Assembly: GCA_027365315.1 (NCBI GenBank) | Contig: DAHXNQ010000022.1 | Span: 1-55,023, forward strand | DNA from: Rhabdochlamydiaceae bacterium | GTDB lineage: Bacteria; Chlamydiota; Chlamydiia; Chlamydiales; Rhabdochlamydiaceae | Length of the DNA stretch: 55,023 nt | Reading direction: 5' to 3' | Shown: piece after piece, positions 19,707 to 30,089 of the stretch | Numbering within the stretch: the stretch's first letter is position 1 | How the letters are laid out: every line of letters starts with the position of its first letter | Position numbers and translations under genes: made by a program | The notes under the pieces: model-generated | What the model saw: only the letters and a program-made list of their open reading frames with translations | Databases searched by the model: none | Told to the model about the DNA's origin: nothing

Positions 19707-21749
19707 ATGAAGCTCTCTCTCTCCTGGCTTGAAGAATTTTTGCCCCATGTTCCACCTACGCAGCAGCTGGCACAGCTGCTCACCGACCTCGGTGTTGAAG
19801 TGGAGGGTGAAGAGAAGTTCGGCAGCGATACCATTCTCCATCTGGCACTCACCCCCAATTTGGGCCATGCGATGGGGGTACGCGGCCTAGCGCGCGAGAT
19901 TGCGGCAGCCACGTCGCAATTGATCAAGCTGAAGAGGCCTTCTTCATTGACTGGGGCGGCCTCATCCCGTTTTACCATCCAGATCGCTGATGCCACGCTC
20001 TGCCCTCGCTACAGCTGCTGCGAGGTGGTGGGAGTGAAGGTGGGCCCCTCTCCGCGCTGGCTGAAAGGTCGTCTCGAGGCGAGCGGTCTACGCAGCATCA
20101 ACAACGTGGTGGATGCAGCCAACTACATCATGTGGGAGCTAGGACAGCCGATGCACACCTTCGATGCAGAGCGCCTTACGGGCCAGCAGATCGGTGTGCG
20201 CGCAAGCGACAAGGTGGAGAAGCTCACCACGCTCGATAGCGTCACACGCGAGCTGCCGGCAGGCACATTGCTGATCTGGGATGAGAAGAGCCCCATAGCT
20301 TTGGCAGGCGTGATGGGAGGCCTAGAGAGCAGCGTCAGCGAAAGGACCACCCATCTGCTGCTGGAATCGGCGCAATTTGATCCCAGCGCTGTCAGGCGCA
20401 CTATGCGCGGACTGGGACTGCGCACTGACTCCGGCGCCAGATTCGAGCGGGGTATCGACCCGCTCGGTGTAGAGGAGGCGCTCTTACGCCTCGCTGCTCT
20501 GATTGTCGAGGTGGCGGGCGGAAAAGCCAGTCAGGTGGTCTCGAAGCAGATGGTCCCTTACCAACCGATCGAAATCACCCTGAGACCTAAACGACTGAAT
20601 CAGCTGCTGGGCACCAGCCTCTCTAGCGGCGAGGTGAATGGGCTACTTTCCAGGCTAGGCATGAAGGTGATCGAGGGAAGTGACGAGAAGCTGCTCGTTA
20701 CGCCTCCCTCCTTCCGCTCCGACATCAAGATCGAGATCGATCTGGTGGAGGAGGTAGCGCGCCTCTATGGCTACAACAACCTTCCTCTCTCTACAGCACC
20801 CCACCGCACCGGCACTCTGCCGCATGCGGGCGCCTACGATCTGGAGAATCGCGTGCGCTGGCGCATGATCGCTTCTGGCATGCAGGAGTGGATCACCTGC
20901 GACCTCATCAGCCCGAGCGAAGCCTCGTCGCTTTTGGGTCATGGCTTGAAAGAGAGCAATCTCATCCATGTGCTGCATCCCAGCTCGATTGATCAATCGG
21001 TTTTGCGTACCTCTCTGCTGCCCGGCATGCTGGCCAGCCTGCGGCACAACCTTGACCGCAGCATCAAAGATCTGGCCGCCTTCGAGGTGGGCAAGATCCA
21101 TTTCCGCCAAAGAGAGGATCAGGGAGAGCAGTTTTTAGAGACTACTATGCTCGCCTGCCTGCTGACAGGCGAAAGCTCTCCCGATATGCTGCGCAGCGAA
21201 GCACGCGAAGTGGATCTGCTGGACCTCAAGGGAATCATCGAGCAGCTGCTCCACTTCTTTCATTTGGAGTCCTTCTCGTTCCAGCCCTCTGACCACCCGC
21301 TTTTGCATCCCCACCGCCAGGTAGAGCTGCGGGCAGGCGAATTCGCATTAGGTGTGCTAGGAGAGCTGCATCCGGAGTCTCTGCGCGCTGCGCGCATCGA
21401 CAAAAGGGTCTATTTTGCCGAGCTCAGTCTAAAAGAGCTGCAGCGTGCGCGCAAAAAAGAGTGCCGCGTCCAGCCTCTCTCATCACACCCCGCCTCCGAA
21501 AGAGATGTAACGCTCACCCTGCCCCAAGAACGTCCTTATGGCGAACTGGTGAAGAGGCTAGAAAAAGAGCGTTTCCCTCTACTGGAAAGAGCCTGGCTGC
21601 TCGATCTCTACGAAGGTGGGAAGGTGCCGCAAGGGATGCGCAACATCACGCTGCGCCTGCGTTATCGACACCCCGAACGGACCCTTTCTTTCGAAGAGGT
21701 GGAAGAGCAGCATGCAGCCGTCTTGAGTTTTTTACGCGCCCTTCTGTAG
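19707..21749 (+). CDS. pheT: Phenylalanine-tRNA ligase beta subunit, short form
   Basis: MKLSLSWLEEFLP...LAQLLTDLGVEVE, ALTPNLGHAMGVRGLAREIAA, INNVVDAANYIMWELGQPMHTFDAERL, C-terminal FDX-ACB-like SERDVTLTL. Confidence 0.95.
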   Translation: MKLSLSWLEEFLPHVPPTQQLAQLLTDLGVEVEGEEKFGSDTILHLALTPNLGHAMGVRGLAREIAAATSQLIKLKRPSSLTGAASSRFTIQIADATLCPRYSCCEVVGVKVGPSPRWLKGRLEASGLRSINNVVDAANYIMWELGQPMHTFDAERLTGQQIGVRASDKVEKLTTLDSVTRELPAGTLLIWDEKSPIALAGVMGGLESSVSERTTHLLLESAQFDPSAVRRTMRGLGLRTDSGARFERGIDPLGVEEALLRLAALIVEVAGGKASQVVSKQMVPYQPIEITLRPKRLNQLLGTSLSSGEVNGLLSRLGMKVIEGSDEKLLVTPPSFRSDIKIEIDLVEEVARLYGYNNLPLSTAPHRTGTLPHAGAYDLENRVRWRMIASGMQEWITCDLISPSEASSLLGHGLKESNLIHVLHPSSIDQSVLRTSLLPGMLASLRHNLDRSIKDLAAFEVGKIHFRQREDQGEQFLETTMLACLLTGESSPDMLRSEAREVDLLDLKGIIEQLLHFFHLESFSFQPSDHPLLHPHRQVELRAGEFALGVLGELHPESLRAARIDKRVYFAELSLKELQRARKKECRVQPLSSHPASERDVTLTLPQERPYGELVKRLEKERFPLLERAWLLDLYEGGKVPQGMRNITLRLRYRHPERTLSFEEVEEQHAAVLSFLRALL

Positions 21750-21771
21750 GATCGGAAGCGGTCGTACCAAG

Positions 21772-22791
21772 GTGGATACCATGACAAAGCCGCGTTCTTT
21801 AAACGTTCCCCTCACCCTTCTTGCTTTTGCCAGTCTGCTAACAGGCTGCGGAAGCGACAATGGGGAGAATCCCGTTGTTTCGCAGCGGTTCATCCACAAA
21901 TATGGCTATGCCGTCTCGCAAGAGGAGTGGAACGCCTGCCAATATCCCGGTCAGGTGATCACCTCCATGCGCGATGGCGTCACTGTGGCCGCCACATACG
22001 AAAATGGCGAGCTGCATGGCCCTACCACCTACACCTTCCCCCACAGCCAGACGGTGCAGGCCTACTACCTCTACAACCGCGGCAACCTGGTGAAGGAGAT
22101 CTCCTACGATATCTCCGGCATGCCAGTCCGCGAGCGCACGCAGCTCTCTGCCTCGCGCTACGCCGTCACCAGCTGGTACCTCAGCGGCACACCGCTTAGC
22201 ATCGAGGAGTACAGCCGCGACGAGCTGATGGAGGGGCAGTACCTCACTCCCCACAACGAGACCGAAGCGCATGTCGAAAGGGGCTGTGGCAGACGGATCC
22301 GCAGATCGCAAGAGGGGCTGCTGCTCTCGGTCGATCAGATCGAGGGGGGCTATGTCGTCAGGCGCGAGAGCTTCTACGCCTCAGGAGCACCCGAAAGCAT
22401 CGCCCATTTTGTAGAGGGCAAGCTGCATGGCGAACTGCGTAAATTTGCCCCCTCTGGCGAGCCAATCGCCATGGAAGAGTGGGTGAATGGCGAGCTGCAC
22501 GGCAGATCTACCTACTTCAAGAACGGCTCTAAATATCTAGAGATCTCCTACCTGAACGGCAAAAAGAATGGGCCTGAGCTGCACTACATCGACGGCGCTC
22601 TTCTTTCTCAGGAGGCCTCTTGGGAGAACGACCGCAAGCATGGTCCCACCACCTACTACGTAGATGACACAGTGGCTACCGAGTGGTACTACGATGGGAA
22701 ACAGGTTTCGAAGATGCGCTTTGACGAGCTTGCTCGCCTTGACGCCATGATCGCCGAGATCTCGCCTGAAGTACGCACCGACATGAGGTAA
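21772..22791 (+). CDS. Lipoprotein with MORN-variant (YwqK-like) repeats
   Basis: Lipobox LLTGC; repeated NGELHGPTTYTFP / EGKLHGELRKF / NGELHGRSTYF / NGKKNGPELHY units. Confidence 0.8.
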   Translation: MDTMTKPRSLNVPLTLLAFASLLTGCGSDNGENPVVSQRFIHKYGYAVSQEEWNACQYPGQVITSMRDGVTVAATYENGELHGPTTYTFPHSQTVQAYYLYNRGNLVKEISYDISGMPVRERTQLSASRYAVTSWYLSGTPLSIEEYSRDELMEGQYLTPHNETEAHVERGCGRRIRRSQEGLLLSVDQIEGGYVVRRESFYASGAPESIAHFVEGKLHGELRKFAPSGEPIAMEEWVNGELHGRSTYFKNGSKYLEISYLNGKKNGPELHYIDGALLSQEASWENDRKHGPTTYYVDDTVATEWYYDGKQVSKMRFDELARLDAMIAEISPEVRTDMR

Positions 22792-22795
22792 CAGC

Positions 22796-22996
22796 CTACC
22801 TGAGCTGCTCTCCCTCTTCTGGAAGAAGCTCTGCGATGCCCTCCTCCATGGGGGGCATCTCTATTTCTAGCTCTTTCTCAAAAGCCATCTTCTCGAGGTC
22901 CATCGGATCCTCTTCCAGCTGATCTTCTGCGCGCGAGCAGGAGACCACCAACATTCCACTCCCCGCCGCTACCATCCACGCTAGCCAATGTTTCAT
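22796..22996 (-). CDS. Small acidic putative lipoprotein
   Basis: Internal start MKHWLAWMVAAGSGMLVVSCSRAED with lipobox-like VVSC. Confidence 0.6.
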   Translation of the reverse strand: MKHWLAWMVAAGSGMLVVSCSRAEDQLEEDPMDLEKMAFEKELEIEMPPMEEGIAELLPEEGEQLR

Positions 22997-23108
22997 ATCG
23001 CTGCCCCTCGCTTCTACCGGTCTGTATACGGCAGATCGGGGAAGCGGATCAAGCTCGCTTTGGCATGTTTCTTGCTCTACCTGGGAATGTAGATGAGAAG
23101 GGATAGCC

Positions 23109-23282
23109 ATGGAAACAAAAGAACTGCTGAAGAGAGTATCAGAACTGGAATCGCTAAATGACCAGCTTCAAGCGGAGATACGCTATCTAGACCATCTGCT
23201 GCGCCTAGTTGGCTTTCAGGAGGGGCTCATCGATCTCAAGCGCGCTGCTAGCGAGCTGATCGACCACCCCGACGAAGAATGA
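23109..23282 (+). CDS. Small coiled-coil protein (57 aa, below ORF-track cutoff)
   Basis: ATG at 23109: METKELLKRVSELESLNDQLQAEIRYLDHLLRLVGFQEGLIDLKRAASELIDHPDEE*. Confidence 0.65.
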   Translation: METKELLKRVSELESLNDQLQAEIRYLDHLLRLVGFQEGLIDLKRAASELIDHPDEE

Positions 23283-23289
23283 AAACCAT

Positions 23290-26037
23290 CTAAGTGAAGA
23301 GCCAGGCCCAGTCGTCATCGGAGAGGGCGAGCCAGTCGCCCCCTGTGCCGTCGAGGAGAGAATCGGAAAGAGAGCTCTTTTCGGCCTTGAGCTTGAGGAT
23401 CTTCTCCTCGATGCTCTCGGCTACGATATATTTGCGCGCAATCACAGCTTCCTTGCGACCGTGGCGATGGGCACGATCGATCGCCTGCTGCTCCACCGCT
23501 TCATTCCACCAGGGGTCGAAGAGACAGACATAATCGGCCGCCGTCAGATTGAGACCCACACCCCCTGCCTTGAGGGTGATCAGGAAGAAGGAGACCTCCT
23601 GATCCTCCTGGAACGCGCGCACCAGCTCCTCGCGGTTGGAAGAGGAGCCGTCGAGGTAGACATAGTTCCACCCCTCCTTGTCCACCTCTTTGGCAATCTT
23701 CTGGAGCATCTGCGCAAACTGGCTGTAGACCAGCGCCTTGCGACCCTCTTCGTGGATGGTACGCAGATCCTCTACCAGCATCTCTAGCTTGGCGCTGGTG
23801 GAGGGGGCCTCTTCTACCGCCAGCAGCTCGGGGTGGCAGCAGATCTGGCGCAAGCGCAGGATCGCCTCTAAAATTTCCATCCTGTGGGAAGCGGCGCCAT
23901 CGCGAGCAATCTTCTGCACCAGACCCTGTCGGCTCTTTTTCAACCAGGTTTCGTAGAAGCTGCGCTGCTCCTCTTCCATCTGCACCCAGATCAGCTGCTG
24001 CTGTTTGGGCGGCAGCTCAATGCCCACCTCACTCTTCTTGCGACGCATCAGAAAGGGGGCTATCTTGCGGCGAATGCGTTGCATCAGCCTGCCATCCAGC
24101 TGCGATCCCTCCACCTGAGCGCGGAAGGCGGTCCGCTCTCCCAACAGATCGGGCATCAGAAAGTGGAAGATCGACCAGAGGTCGTCAGGGCGATTCTCAA
24201 CAGGCGTACCGGTCATCGCTAGCTTCATCTTCGCTTTGAGGGCATAGGCGCTTTTGGCCACTAAAGCCTCTGGATTTTTGATCACCTGCGCCTCATCCAG
24301 CAGCACCACGTCCCAGATGGGAGAGAGGAGCAGCTCGGTATCGATGCGCAGCAGCGCATAGCTGGTGATCAGGCAACCAGAGGCGGGCAGTGCAGCAGCG
24401 CGGGTAGAGCCGCTATGCAGGCAGACCGAAGCACCTGGCAGAAACTTCATCAGCTCCGCTTTCCAGTGAAAAAGCAGCGAAGTGGGCACCACAATCAGAA
24501 CGAGAGCTCCCGGCTTCTCTGCAAAGAGCCTAGAGAGCAGAGCGATCAGCTGGACTGTCTTACCCAGACCCATCTCATCCGCCAAGAGACCCGAAAAGCC
24601 GGTCTCCTGTAGGAAGGTAAGCCAGGCAAGGCCCTCTTGCTGATAGGGAAAGAGCTCTCCCCGAAACGAGCTATGAGGCAAAATTTGCCTCTCTGGCGAG
24701 AGCGGAGATTCCACAGCGCCGCTTCGCCTCGAGGCTAATAGCTTCTCTATCTGCGAGGTACGCTCGTGACAGCTGACGCGGCTGGTCTCGCCACCCTCCG
24801 GCCCGCCACCCGGCAAGAATAGCCCAATTCGATTTCTGGGAAGGCAGACCTTGCCTCCTACCAGCTGAAGCTCTTGAAGATCGGGCAGCTGCTGCTCGAG
24901 CGCTTCGCGATCGATCCACCCCACCTGAGTGGGCGAGAGATCGACAAACTGCTCACGCCGCGTAAAGGCGCCCACTACTCTCCCCAGATCGGTCTCATGC
25001 TCGCCAAAGGTGAGCCGTCCCACAAGCTCGATCTGCTGCTCCTGATAAGAGGGCTCTATCTCACAGCTGCTCTGCCGCACCACCGTTTTGCCCGAGCGGT
25101 CCTGAATGGTCCAGCCTAGCTCCAGCAGAAAAGAGAGGCTCTTCGCCACCTGATCCATCGGGCAGTAGTAGTGGGAGGCACCCACAATCTTCTTCTGAAA
25201 ACCTGTCTCCAGTAGATCCTTCTCCCACCCCTTTTCGGTGGAAAGATCGCGCTGCTTCGCAGATAGCGGTTCGTTGAAGGAAAATTCACCCTTACCTTCA
25301 TAGCGCATCAGAAGATTTGCAAAGGCCCCCGTGCGGTCTGTTAGGCGCAAGATGGGCAGTGGAAGAGCTTTCACCGGGGCGGCGGCCCCCTCTAGCTGCC
25401 AGACCACTCTAGAACATTCCGCATCGCGTAGATTTTCAAGCTCTCTTGCACTGAGAGTGATGCCAGATGGAAAGAGACGCTTCAGCCAGTTCCATCCACT
25501 CCCGGGTAGATCCTCACCCATCTCCACTGCATAGAGCACACCGCCCAGCAGAAGAAGAGGTGGATCGCCCGGCAGGATCGCCTCGGCCTCTGAGAGGCTC
25601 CACTCCTTCTGCCCCGAAAGCAGCCGCCCCTCTAGCTTGGCAGCCGTTTCACTGCCTCTACAGAACATCTGGAAGGAGAGAAGGGTGAAGGGATCGAAGG
25701 TGACGCGCCTGCCAGCAAAGTGGAGATTGGAGGCGAGCGCCAGCTGGCGCACCGCCTCGCTAGCAAAAGGGGCAGCTATGCGGATTCTCTGGCAGGGGGC
25801 GCTAGCGGCCGAAAAGGAGCTGGGCACCACACCAAGCGTGCGGAAATGGCGCTCGAGCAGCCACTCCACCGCCCCCTTTTCCGCTGGCCTTGCTATAGCG
25901 CGCAGCGCATCGCGGTAGAGATTGCGCGTAGAAGAGGACTCTCCTTCTCTCTCAATCTCCACAATCAGGGCTGGAGGAAACCGACTAGGAGCTCCGCGGG
26001 AGCTCTCTTTCTCTCCCGCTACCGAAAACCTTAGCAA
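23290..26037 (-). CDS. SNF2-family DEAD-box helicase/ATPase
   Basis: LLADEMGLGKTVQ, LLDEAQVIKN, MTGTPVENRPDDLWSIFHFL, LKAGGVGLNLTAADYVCLFDPWWNEAVEQQAIDRAHRHGR. Confidence 0.96.
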   Translation of the reverse strand: MLRFSVAGEKESSRGAPSRFPPALIVEIEREGESSSTRNLYRDALRAIARPAEKGAVEWLLERHFRTLGVVPSSFSAASAPCQRIRIAAPFASEAVRQLALASNLHFAGRRVTFDPFTLLSFQMFCRGSETAAKLEGRLLSGQKEWSLSEAEAILPGDPPLLLLGGVLYAVEMGEDLPGSGWNWLKRLFPSGITLSARELENLRDAECSRVVWQLEGAAAPVKALPLPILRLTDRTGAFANLLMRYEGKGEFSFNEPLSAKQRDLSTEKGWEKDLLETGFQKKIVGASHYYCPMDQVAKSLSFLLELGWTIQDRSGKTVVRQSSCEIEPSYQEQQIELVGRLTFGEHETDLGRVVGAFTRREQFVDLSPTQVGWIDREALEQQLPDLQELQLVGGKVCLPRNRIGLFLPGGGPEGGETSRVSCHERTSQIEKLLASRRSGAVESPLSPERQILPHSSFRGELFPYQQEGLAWLTFLQETGFSGLLADEMGLGKTVQLIALLSRLFAEKPGALVLIVVPTSLLFHWKAELMKFLPGASVCLHSGSTRAAALPASGCLITSYALLRIDTELLLSPIWDVVLLDEAQVIKNPEALVAKSAYALKAKMKLAMTGTPVENRPDDLWSIFHFLMPDLLGERTAFRAQVEGSQLDGRLMQRIRRKIAPFLMRRKKSEVGIELPPKQQQLIWVQMEEEQRSFYETWLKKSRQGLVQKIARDGAASHRMEILEAILRLRQICCHPELLAVEEAPSTSAKLEMLVEDLRTIHEEGRKALVYSQFAQMLQKIAKEVDKEGWNYVYLDGSSSNREELVRAFQEDQEVSFFLITLKAGGVGLNLTAADYVCLFDPWWNEAVEQQAIDRAHRHGRKEAVIARKYIVAESIEEKILKLKAEKSSLSDSLLDGTGGDWLALSDDDWAWLFT

Positions 26038-26975
26038 GATGAAGTACCGCCAGACCTCAGTTTGCGGAAAGGCTTAGGTCTTTCAGAGGGAACAAAAGCG
26101 CGTACTCTAGGAGCCTGTTCGCATTCTTTACAGCAGCAGCCCTGAGCCAGGGCAGCGCAAGAAGAACAGCAGATGAAGAGCTGATTGCAGTCGGTGTTGG
26201 CGCAGTTGAGATAGGTGTCGCAGTGGACACCGCAGTAGCAGCAGCTGCTGATAACACTCGCCTTGTTCCCTACCGGTACCGCCAGGCGGTCGTCGAAGAC
26301 AAAAAGCTTGCCCTGCCAGTGGTCCGATCCCACCTCCAGACCATACTTAATGATGCCCCCCTCAAGCTGGTAGACCTGCTCGAAACCCTCCCGCTTCATC
26401 AGAGCGGAGTAGAGCTCGCAGCGAATGCCCCCAGTGCAGCACATCATCACCCTGGTCTTCTTGGGATCGCGCTTCTCTTTGAGATAGCGCGCATAGGCGG
26501 GAAAATCGCGAAAGCGATCGAGCGGCGGCAGCTCTGAGCCCTCGAAATGGCCCAGCTTCCATTCGTAGTCGTTGCGCGTATCGATGAGGATGGTATCTTC
26601 ATCGCGTTCCTCCATCATCCTTTTCCACTCTTCGGGAGAGAGATGCTGCCCCCCTTTGGTGGTGTCTACCCGCTCATCCATGGCGACCAGCTGCTCGCGA
26701 AACTTGATCGTCAGCTTGGGAAAGACATTCTCGTGGTGGTGGTGGATCTTAAACTCCAGGTCGCCAAAGCGCGGATCGGAGTGGATCCACTTCATGTAGC
26801 TCTCCGCATCGGCTTTAGCCGCACTCATCTGGCCGTTGATCCCCTCGTGAGAAATATAGATGCGTGATCTTGCATCTCTTCCTTCAAAAAACTGCTTATG
26901 ACGCGCCACCTCGGCATGCGGATCCTCAATCTGGACAAATTTATAGTAGGCGAGAACCAGGTAATCGGAATGCAT
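26031..26975 (-). CDS. trhO: tRNA uridine hydroxylase TrhO (rhodanese, YceA family)
   Basis: RMMEERDEDTILIDTRNDYEWKLGHFEGS, VMMCCTGGIRCE, ...YQLEGGIIKYG; C-terminal Cys-rich tail. Confidence 0.92.
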   Translation of the reverse strand: MHSDYLVLAYYKFVQIEDPHAEVARHKQFFEGRDARSRIYISHEGINGQMSAAKADAESYMKWIHSDPRFGDLEFKIHHHHENVFPKLTIKFREQLVAMDERVDTTKGGQHLSPEEWKRMMEERDEDTILIDTRNDYEWKLGHFEGSELPPLDRFRDFPAYARYLKEKRDPKKTRVMMCCTGGIRCELYSALMKREGFEQVYQLEGGIIKYGLEVGSDHWQGKLFVFDDRLAVPVGNKASVISSCCYCGVHCDTYLNCANTDCNQLFICCSSCAALAQGCCCKECEQAPRVRAFVPSERPKPFRKLRSGGTSSC

Positions 26976-27182
26976 GCGTTATCTCCTAGACAATTTGCCC
27001 CACAGGATCTCAAAAAACCGATTTCTTCGTCGAGTCGAGAAGATTGTAGAGTGGAGTACGAAAATATTATTTTACATAGATTACTTCCCCTCAACTCTTA
27101 AACTGCACAAAACCCCTTGTAGGAAATCTCCTCCCTTTCTTAAGATTTGTGCTTCTATGACTCGCAACTCCTAGGAGAACCG

Positions 27183-27803
27183 ATGGCTCGGTATACTGGC
27201 CCGAAGAACCGAATCGCCCGACGTTTTGGAGCGAATATTTTCGGCCGAACACGCAATCCGCTTCTGCATAAGCCCAACCCACCCGGCATGCATGGCGCCA
27301 AAAGAAAGAAAAAATCTGATTACGGCGTCCAGCTGAGCGAACAACAGAAACTTAAAGCAATTTATGGCATGCTGCCCCAAAAGCAGCTGGTGCGCTACTA
27401 TTACGAGGCTTGCAGCTCGAAATCGCCCACTCCACAAGCTTTCATCCAGAGGATCGAATGCCGCCTGGATGTCACTGTCTACAGGCTGAAACTGGCCCCC
27501 ACTATCTTCGCTGCACAGCAGCTGGTCTCTCACGGCCACGTTATGGTAGATAGCAAAAAGGTGGACCGCCGCTCGTTCCGCGTGATACCCGGCATGACTG
27601 TATCGCTGCGCCCCAAATCGCAATCCCTGGATATTGTAAAAAATTCCCTAGAGCATACAGCACGCGATGTGCCTGGCTACCTCGAGCTGAGCCCCACCAC
27701 CTTCTCCGGTAGACTGATTGCCGACCCGATGGAAGATCAGATCCCCTTCCCCGTGCCAGTCAACGTGCCTCTCATCTGCGAATTCTTGGCGCACAGCAAC
27801 TAA
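27183..27803 (+). CDS. rpsD: 30S ribosomal protein S4
   Basis: MARYTGPKNRIARRFGANIFG...RLDVTVYRLKLAPTIFAAQQLVSHGHVMVD. Confidence 0.96.
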   Translation: MARYTGPKNRIARRFGANIFGRTRNPLLHKPNPPGMHGAKRKKKSDYGVQLSEQQKLKAIYGMLPQKQLVRYYYEACSSKSPTPQAFIQRIECRLDVTVYRLKLAPTIFAAQQLVSHGHVMVDSKKVDRRSFRVIPGMTVSLRPKSQSLDIVKNSLEHTARDVPGYLELSPTTFSGRLIADPMEDQIPFPVPVNVPLICEFLAHSN

Positions 27804-27833
27804 TATTCCAACCCTTCTTATGCGGGGAAGGAA

Positions 27834-28691
27834 GTGACTCAGCTAAGCGATGACCTCCTGATTGGAGCCCACACCTCGATTGCGGGAGGTCATTTCAATG
27901 CTCTGCTACAGGGGCAGGAGATCGGCGCCACCACGGTTCAGATCTTCACTGCCAACCAGAGGCAGTGGCATAGCGCCCCCTTAACCGAGGAGGCAATCCA
28001 GCAGTGGGAAGAGGCGAAGGAACAGACCGGCATTCAGCTGGTGATGAGCCACGCCAGCTATCTAGTCAACCTAGGATCTCCCTCTCCCGAAACTCTCGTT
28101 AAAAGCTGCAAAGCAATGGAACTGGAGCTGGCTCGCTGCCACGCTCTAGATATTCAATTCCTCAACTTCCACCCCGGCGCTGCTCTGGATGACTCGGTCG
28201 AGGCCTGCCTCGAGCGGATTGTCGCCAGCCTAAAAAATCTAGAGAAACAGGCTAAAGGAGGCTCCACCAAGCTGCTTCTAGAGACCACTGCTGGCCAGGG
28301 CTCCTGCGTAGGTCACAACTTTAAAGAGCTGGGCTACCTGGTGATGGAGCTGGAATCGATCGTGCCGATTGGGGTCTGCCTCGATACCTGCCATGTCTTT
28401 GCAGCCGGCTACGACCTGCGTGCCGAAGAGGGATGGGATGAGCTACTCAAAGAGTTTTCAAAAGAGATTGGACTGGAGCATCTGTTAGCCCTGCATGTCA
28501 ACGATTCGATGAAGCCTCTAGGCTCTCGCGTCGACCGCCACGCCTCGCTGGGCAAGGGCGAGATCGGTTCGGAGAGCTTCATGGCCATGATGCGCCATCC
28601 ACAGCTACGACTCTTGCCCAAATATCTAGAGACCCCCGATCCTTCCATCTGGAAGGAAGAGATCCAGCTGCTGCGCAGATGGGCCAACTGA
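27834..28691 (+). CDS. nfo: Endonuclease IV
   Basis: IGAHTSIAGGHFNAL, VCLDTCHVFAAGYDL, LHVNDSMKPLGSRVDRHASLGKGEIG. Confidence 0.96.
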   Translation: MTQLSDDLLIGAHTSIAGGHFNALLQGQEIGATTVQIFTANQRQWHSAPLTEEAIQQWEEAKEQTGIQLVMSHASYLVNLGSPSPETLVKSCKAMELELARCHALDIQFLNFHPGAALDDSVEACLERIVASLKNLEKQAKGGSTKLLLETTAGQGSCVGHNFKELGYLVMELESIVPIGVCLDTCHVFAAGYDLRAEEGWDELLKEFSKEIGLEHLLALHVNDSMKPLGSRVDRHASLGKGEIGSESFMAMMRHPQLRLLPKYLETPDPSIWKEEIQLLRRWAN

Positions 28692-28703
28692 GACGCTACA
28701 TTT

Positions 28704-30089
28704 ATGATGAAAAAACTGGGACGAAAGATCGCCTCGCTATCCGAGGTAGACCTGGGCAAAAAGGTAACCATCTACGGCTGGGTGCGCACCCTGCGCGAAC
28801 AGAAGAGCTTCTCCTTTGTCGAGCTGTACGACGGCTCGCAGTTTAGCCCACTTCAGGTGGTGATTGATTCCGCGCTGCCTCACTATCAGGAGCTACTCTC
28901 CCAGCTTGGCACCGGCGCCTCCATCTGCGCTACCGGCACACTCAATCCCAGCCCTGCCAAGGGTCAGGCGTGGGAACTGAAGGCCGAAAAGATTCAGCTG
29001 ATCGGAAGCTGCCCCGGTGAGGAGTACCCCCTCCAGAAGAAGCGCCACTCGCTGGAGTTTTTACGCACCATCGCCCACCTGCGCCCCCGCACCAATACCC
29101 ACGGCGCAATCGCACGCGTGCGCAGCTTTCTGGCCTTAGCGACCCACCGCTTTTTTGGGGAGCGGGGCTTTCTCTACCTGCACACTCCTATCCTGACTGC
29201 GGCCGACTGCGAAGGAGGTGGCGAGCAGTTTCTGGTCACTACACTCGACCTCAATAAAGTGGCTAGACCGGTCGACTTCGCTAACGATTTCTTCGAAAGG
29301 CCCACCTACCTCACTGTATCGGGACAGCTGAATGCCGAAGCCTACGCTTGCGCTCTCTCTGACATCTACACCTTTGGTCCCACCTTCCGCGCCGAGCACT
29401 CCACCACCACGCGCCATCTAGCGGAATTCTGGATGATCGAGCCGGAGATGGCCTTTGCCGATCTAGAGGATAACATCGATCTGGCCGAAGCCTATGTGCG
29501 CTTTCTTGTCACCGAGCTGCTGCACCACTGTCAGGCCGACCTCGCCTTCTTCAACCAGTTTGTCGAGTCAGGGCTCTTAGATCGCCTCCAGCATCTCGCC
29601 ACCAGCTCCTTTGCCCGCCTTGACTACAGCGAAGCGATCGAGATTTTAAAGCGTTCGGGCCGCAGCTTCGCCTTCCCCATCGAATGGGGCGCCGATCTGC
29701 AATCAGAACACGAGCGCTACCTCGCCGAAGAGCACTGCAAGGGGCCGGTCTTTGTGACCAACTACCCTCGCGGCATCAAGGCGTTTTACATGCGCGATAA
29801 TGATGATGGAAAAACAGTGGCCGCTATGGACCTTTTGGTGCCTAAGATTGGCGAGATCATCGGCGGTTCACAGCGCGAGGAGCGACTAGACCGCCTCGAG
29901 AAGAAGGTGCAGGAGCATCATCTTCATCCCGATAACTACAGCTGGTACTTCGACCTGCGCCGCTACGGTTCGGTGCCCCACAGCGGCTTTGGTCTAGGCT
30001 TCGAACGGCTGATTCAGACCGTTACCGGTGTCGAAAACATCCGCGATGTGATCCCCTTCCCCCGCTACCTCGGCCATGTCGATTTCTAG
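28704..30089 (+). CDS. asnS: Asparagine-tRNA ligase
   Basis: GWVRTLREQKSFSFVELYDGS, FGPTFRAEHSTTTRHLAEFWMIEPEMAF, SGFGLGFERLIQTVTGVENIRDVIPFPR. Confidence 0.95.
   Translation: MMKKLGRKIASLSEVDLGKKVTIYGWVRTLREQKSFSFVELYDGSQFSPLQVVIDSALPHYQELLSQLGTGASICATGTLNPSPAKGQAWELKAEKIQLIGSCPGEEYPLQKKRHSLEFLRTIAHLRPRTNTHGAIARVRSFLALATHRFFGERGFLYLHTPILTAADCEGGGEQFLVTTLDLNKVARPVDFANDFFERPTYLTVSGQLNAEAYACALSDIYTFGPTFRAEHSTTTRHLAEFWMIEPEMAFADLEDNIDLAEAYVRFLVTELLHHCQADLAFFNQFVESGLLDRLQHLATSSFARLDYSEAIEILKRSGRSFAFPIEWGADLQSEHERYLAEEHCKGPVFVTNYPRGIKAFYMRDNDDGKTVAAMDLLVPKIGEIIGGSQREERLDRLEKKVQEHHLHPDNYSWYFDLRRYGSVPHSGFGLGFERLIQTVTGVENIRDVIPFPRYLGHVDF

Noticed and set aside
21927-22199. Alternative-frame ORF inside the MORN lipoprotein
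   Set aside because: Shadow frame; the MORN frame has clear repeats and a lipobox.
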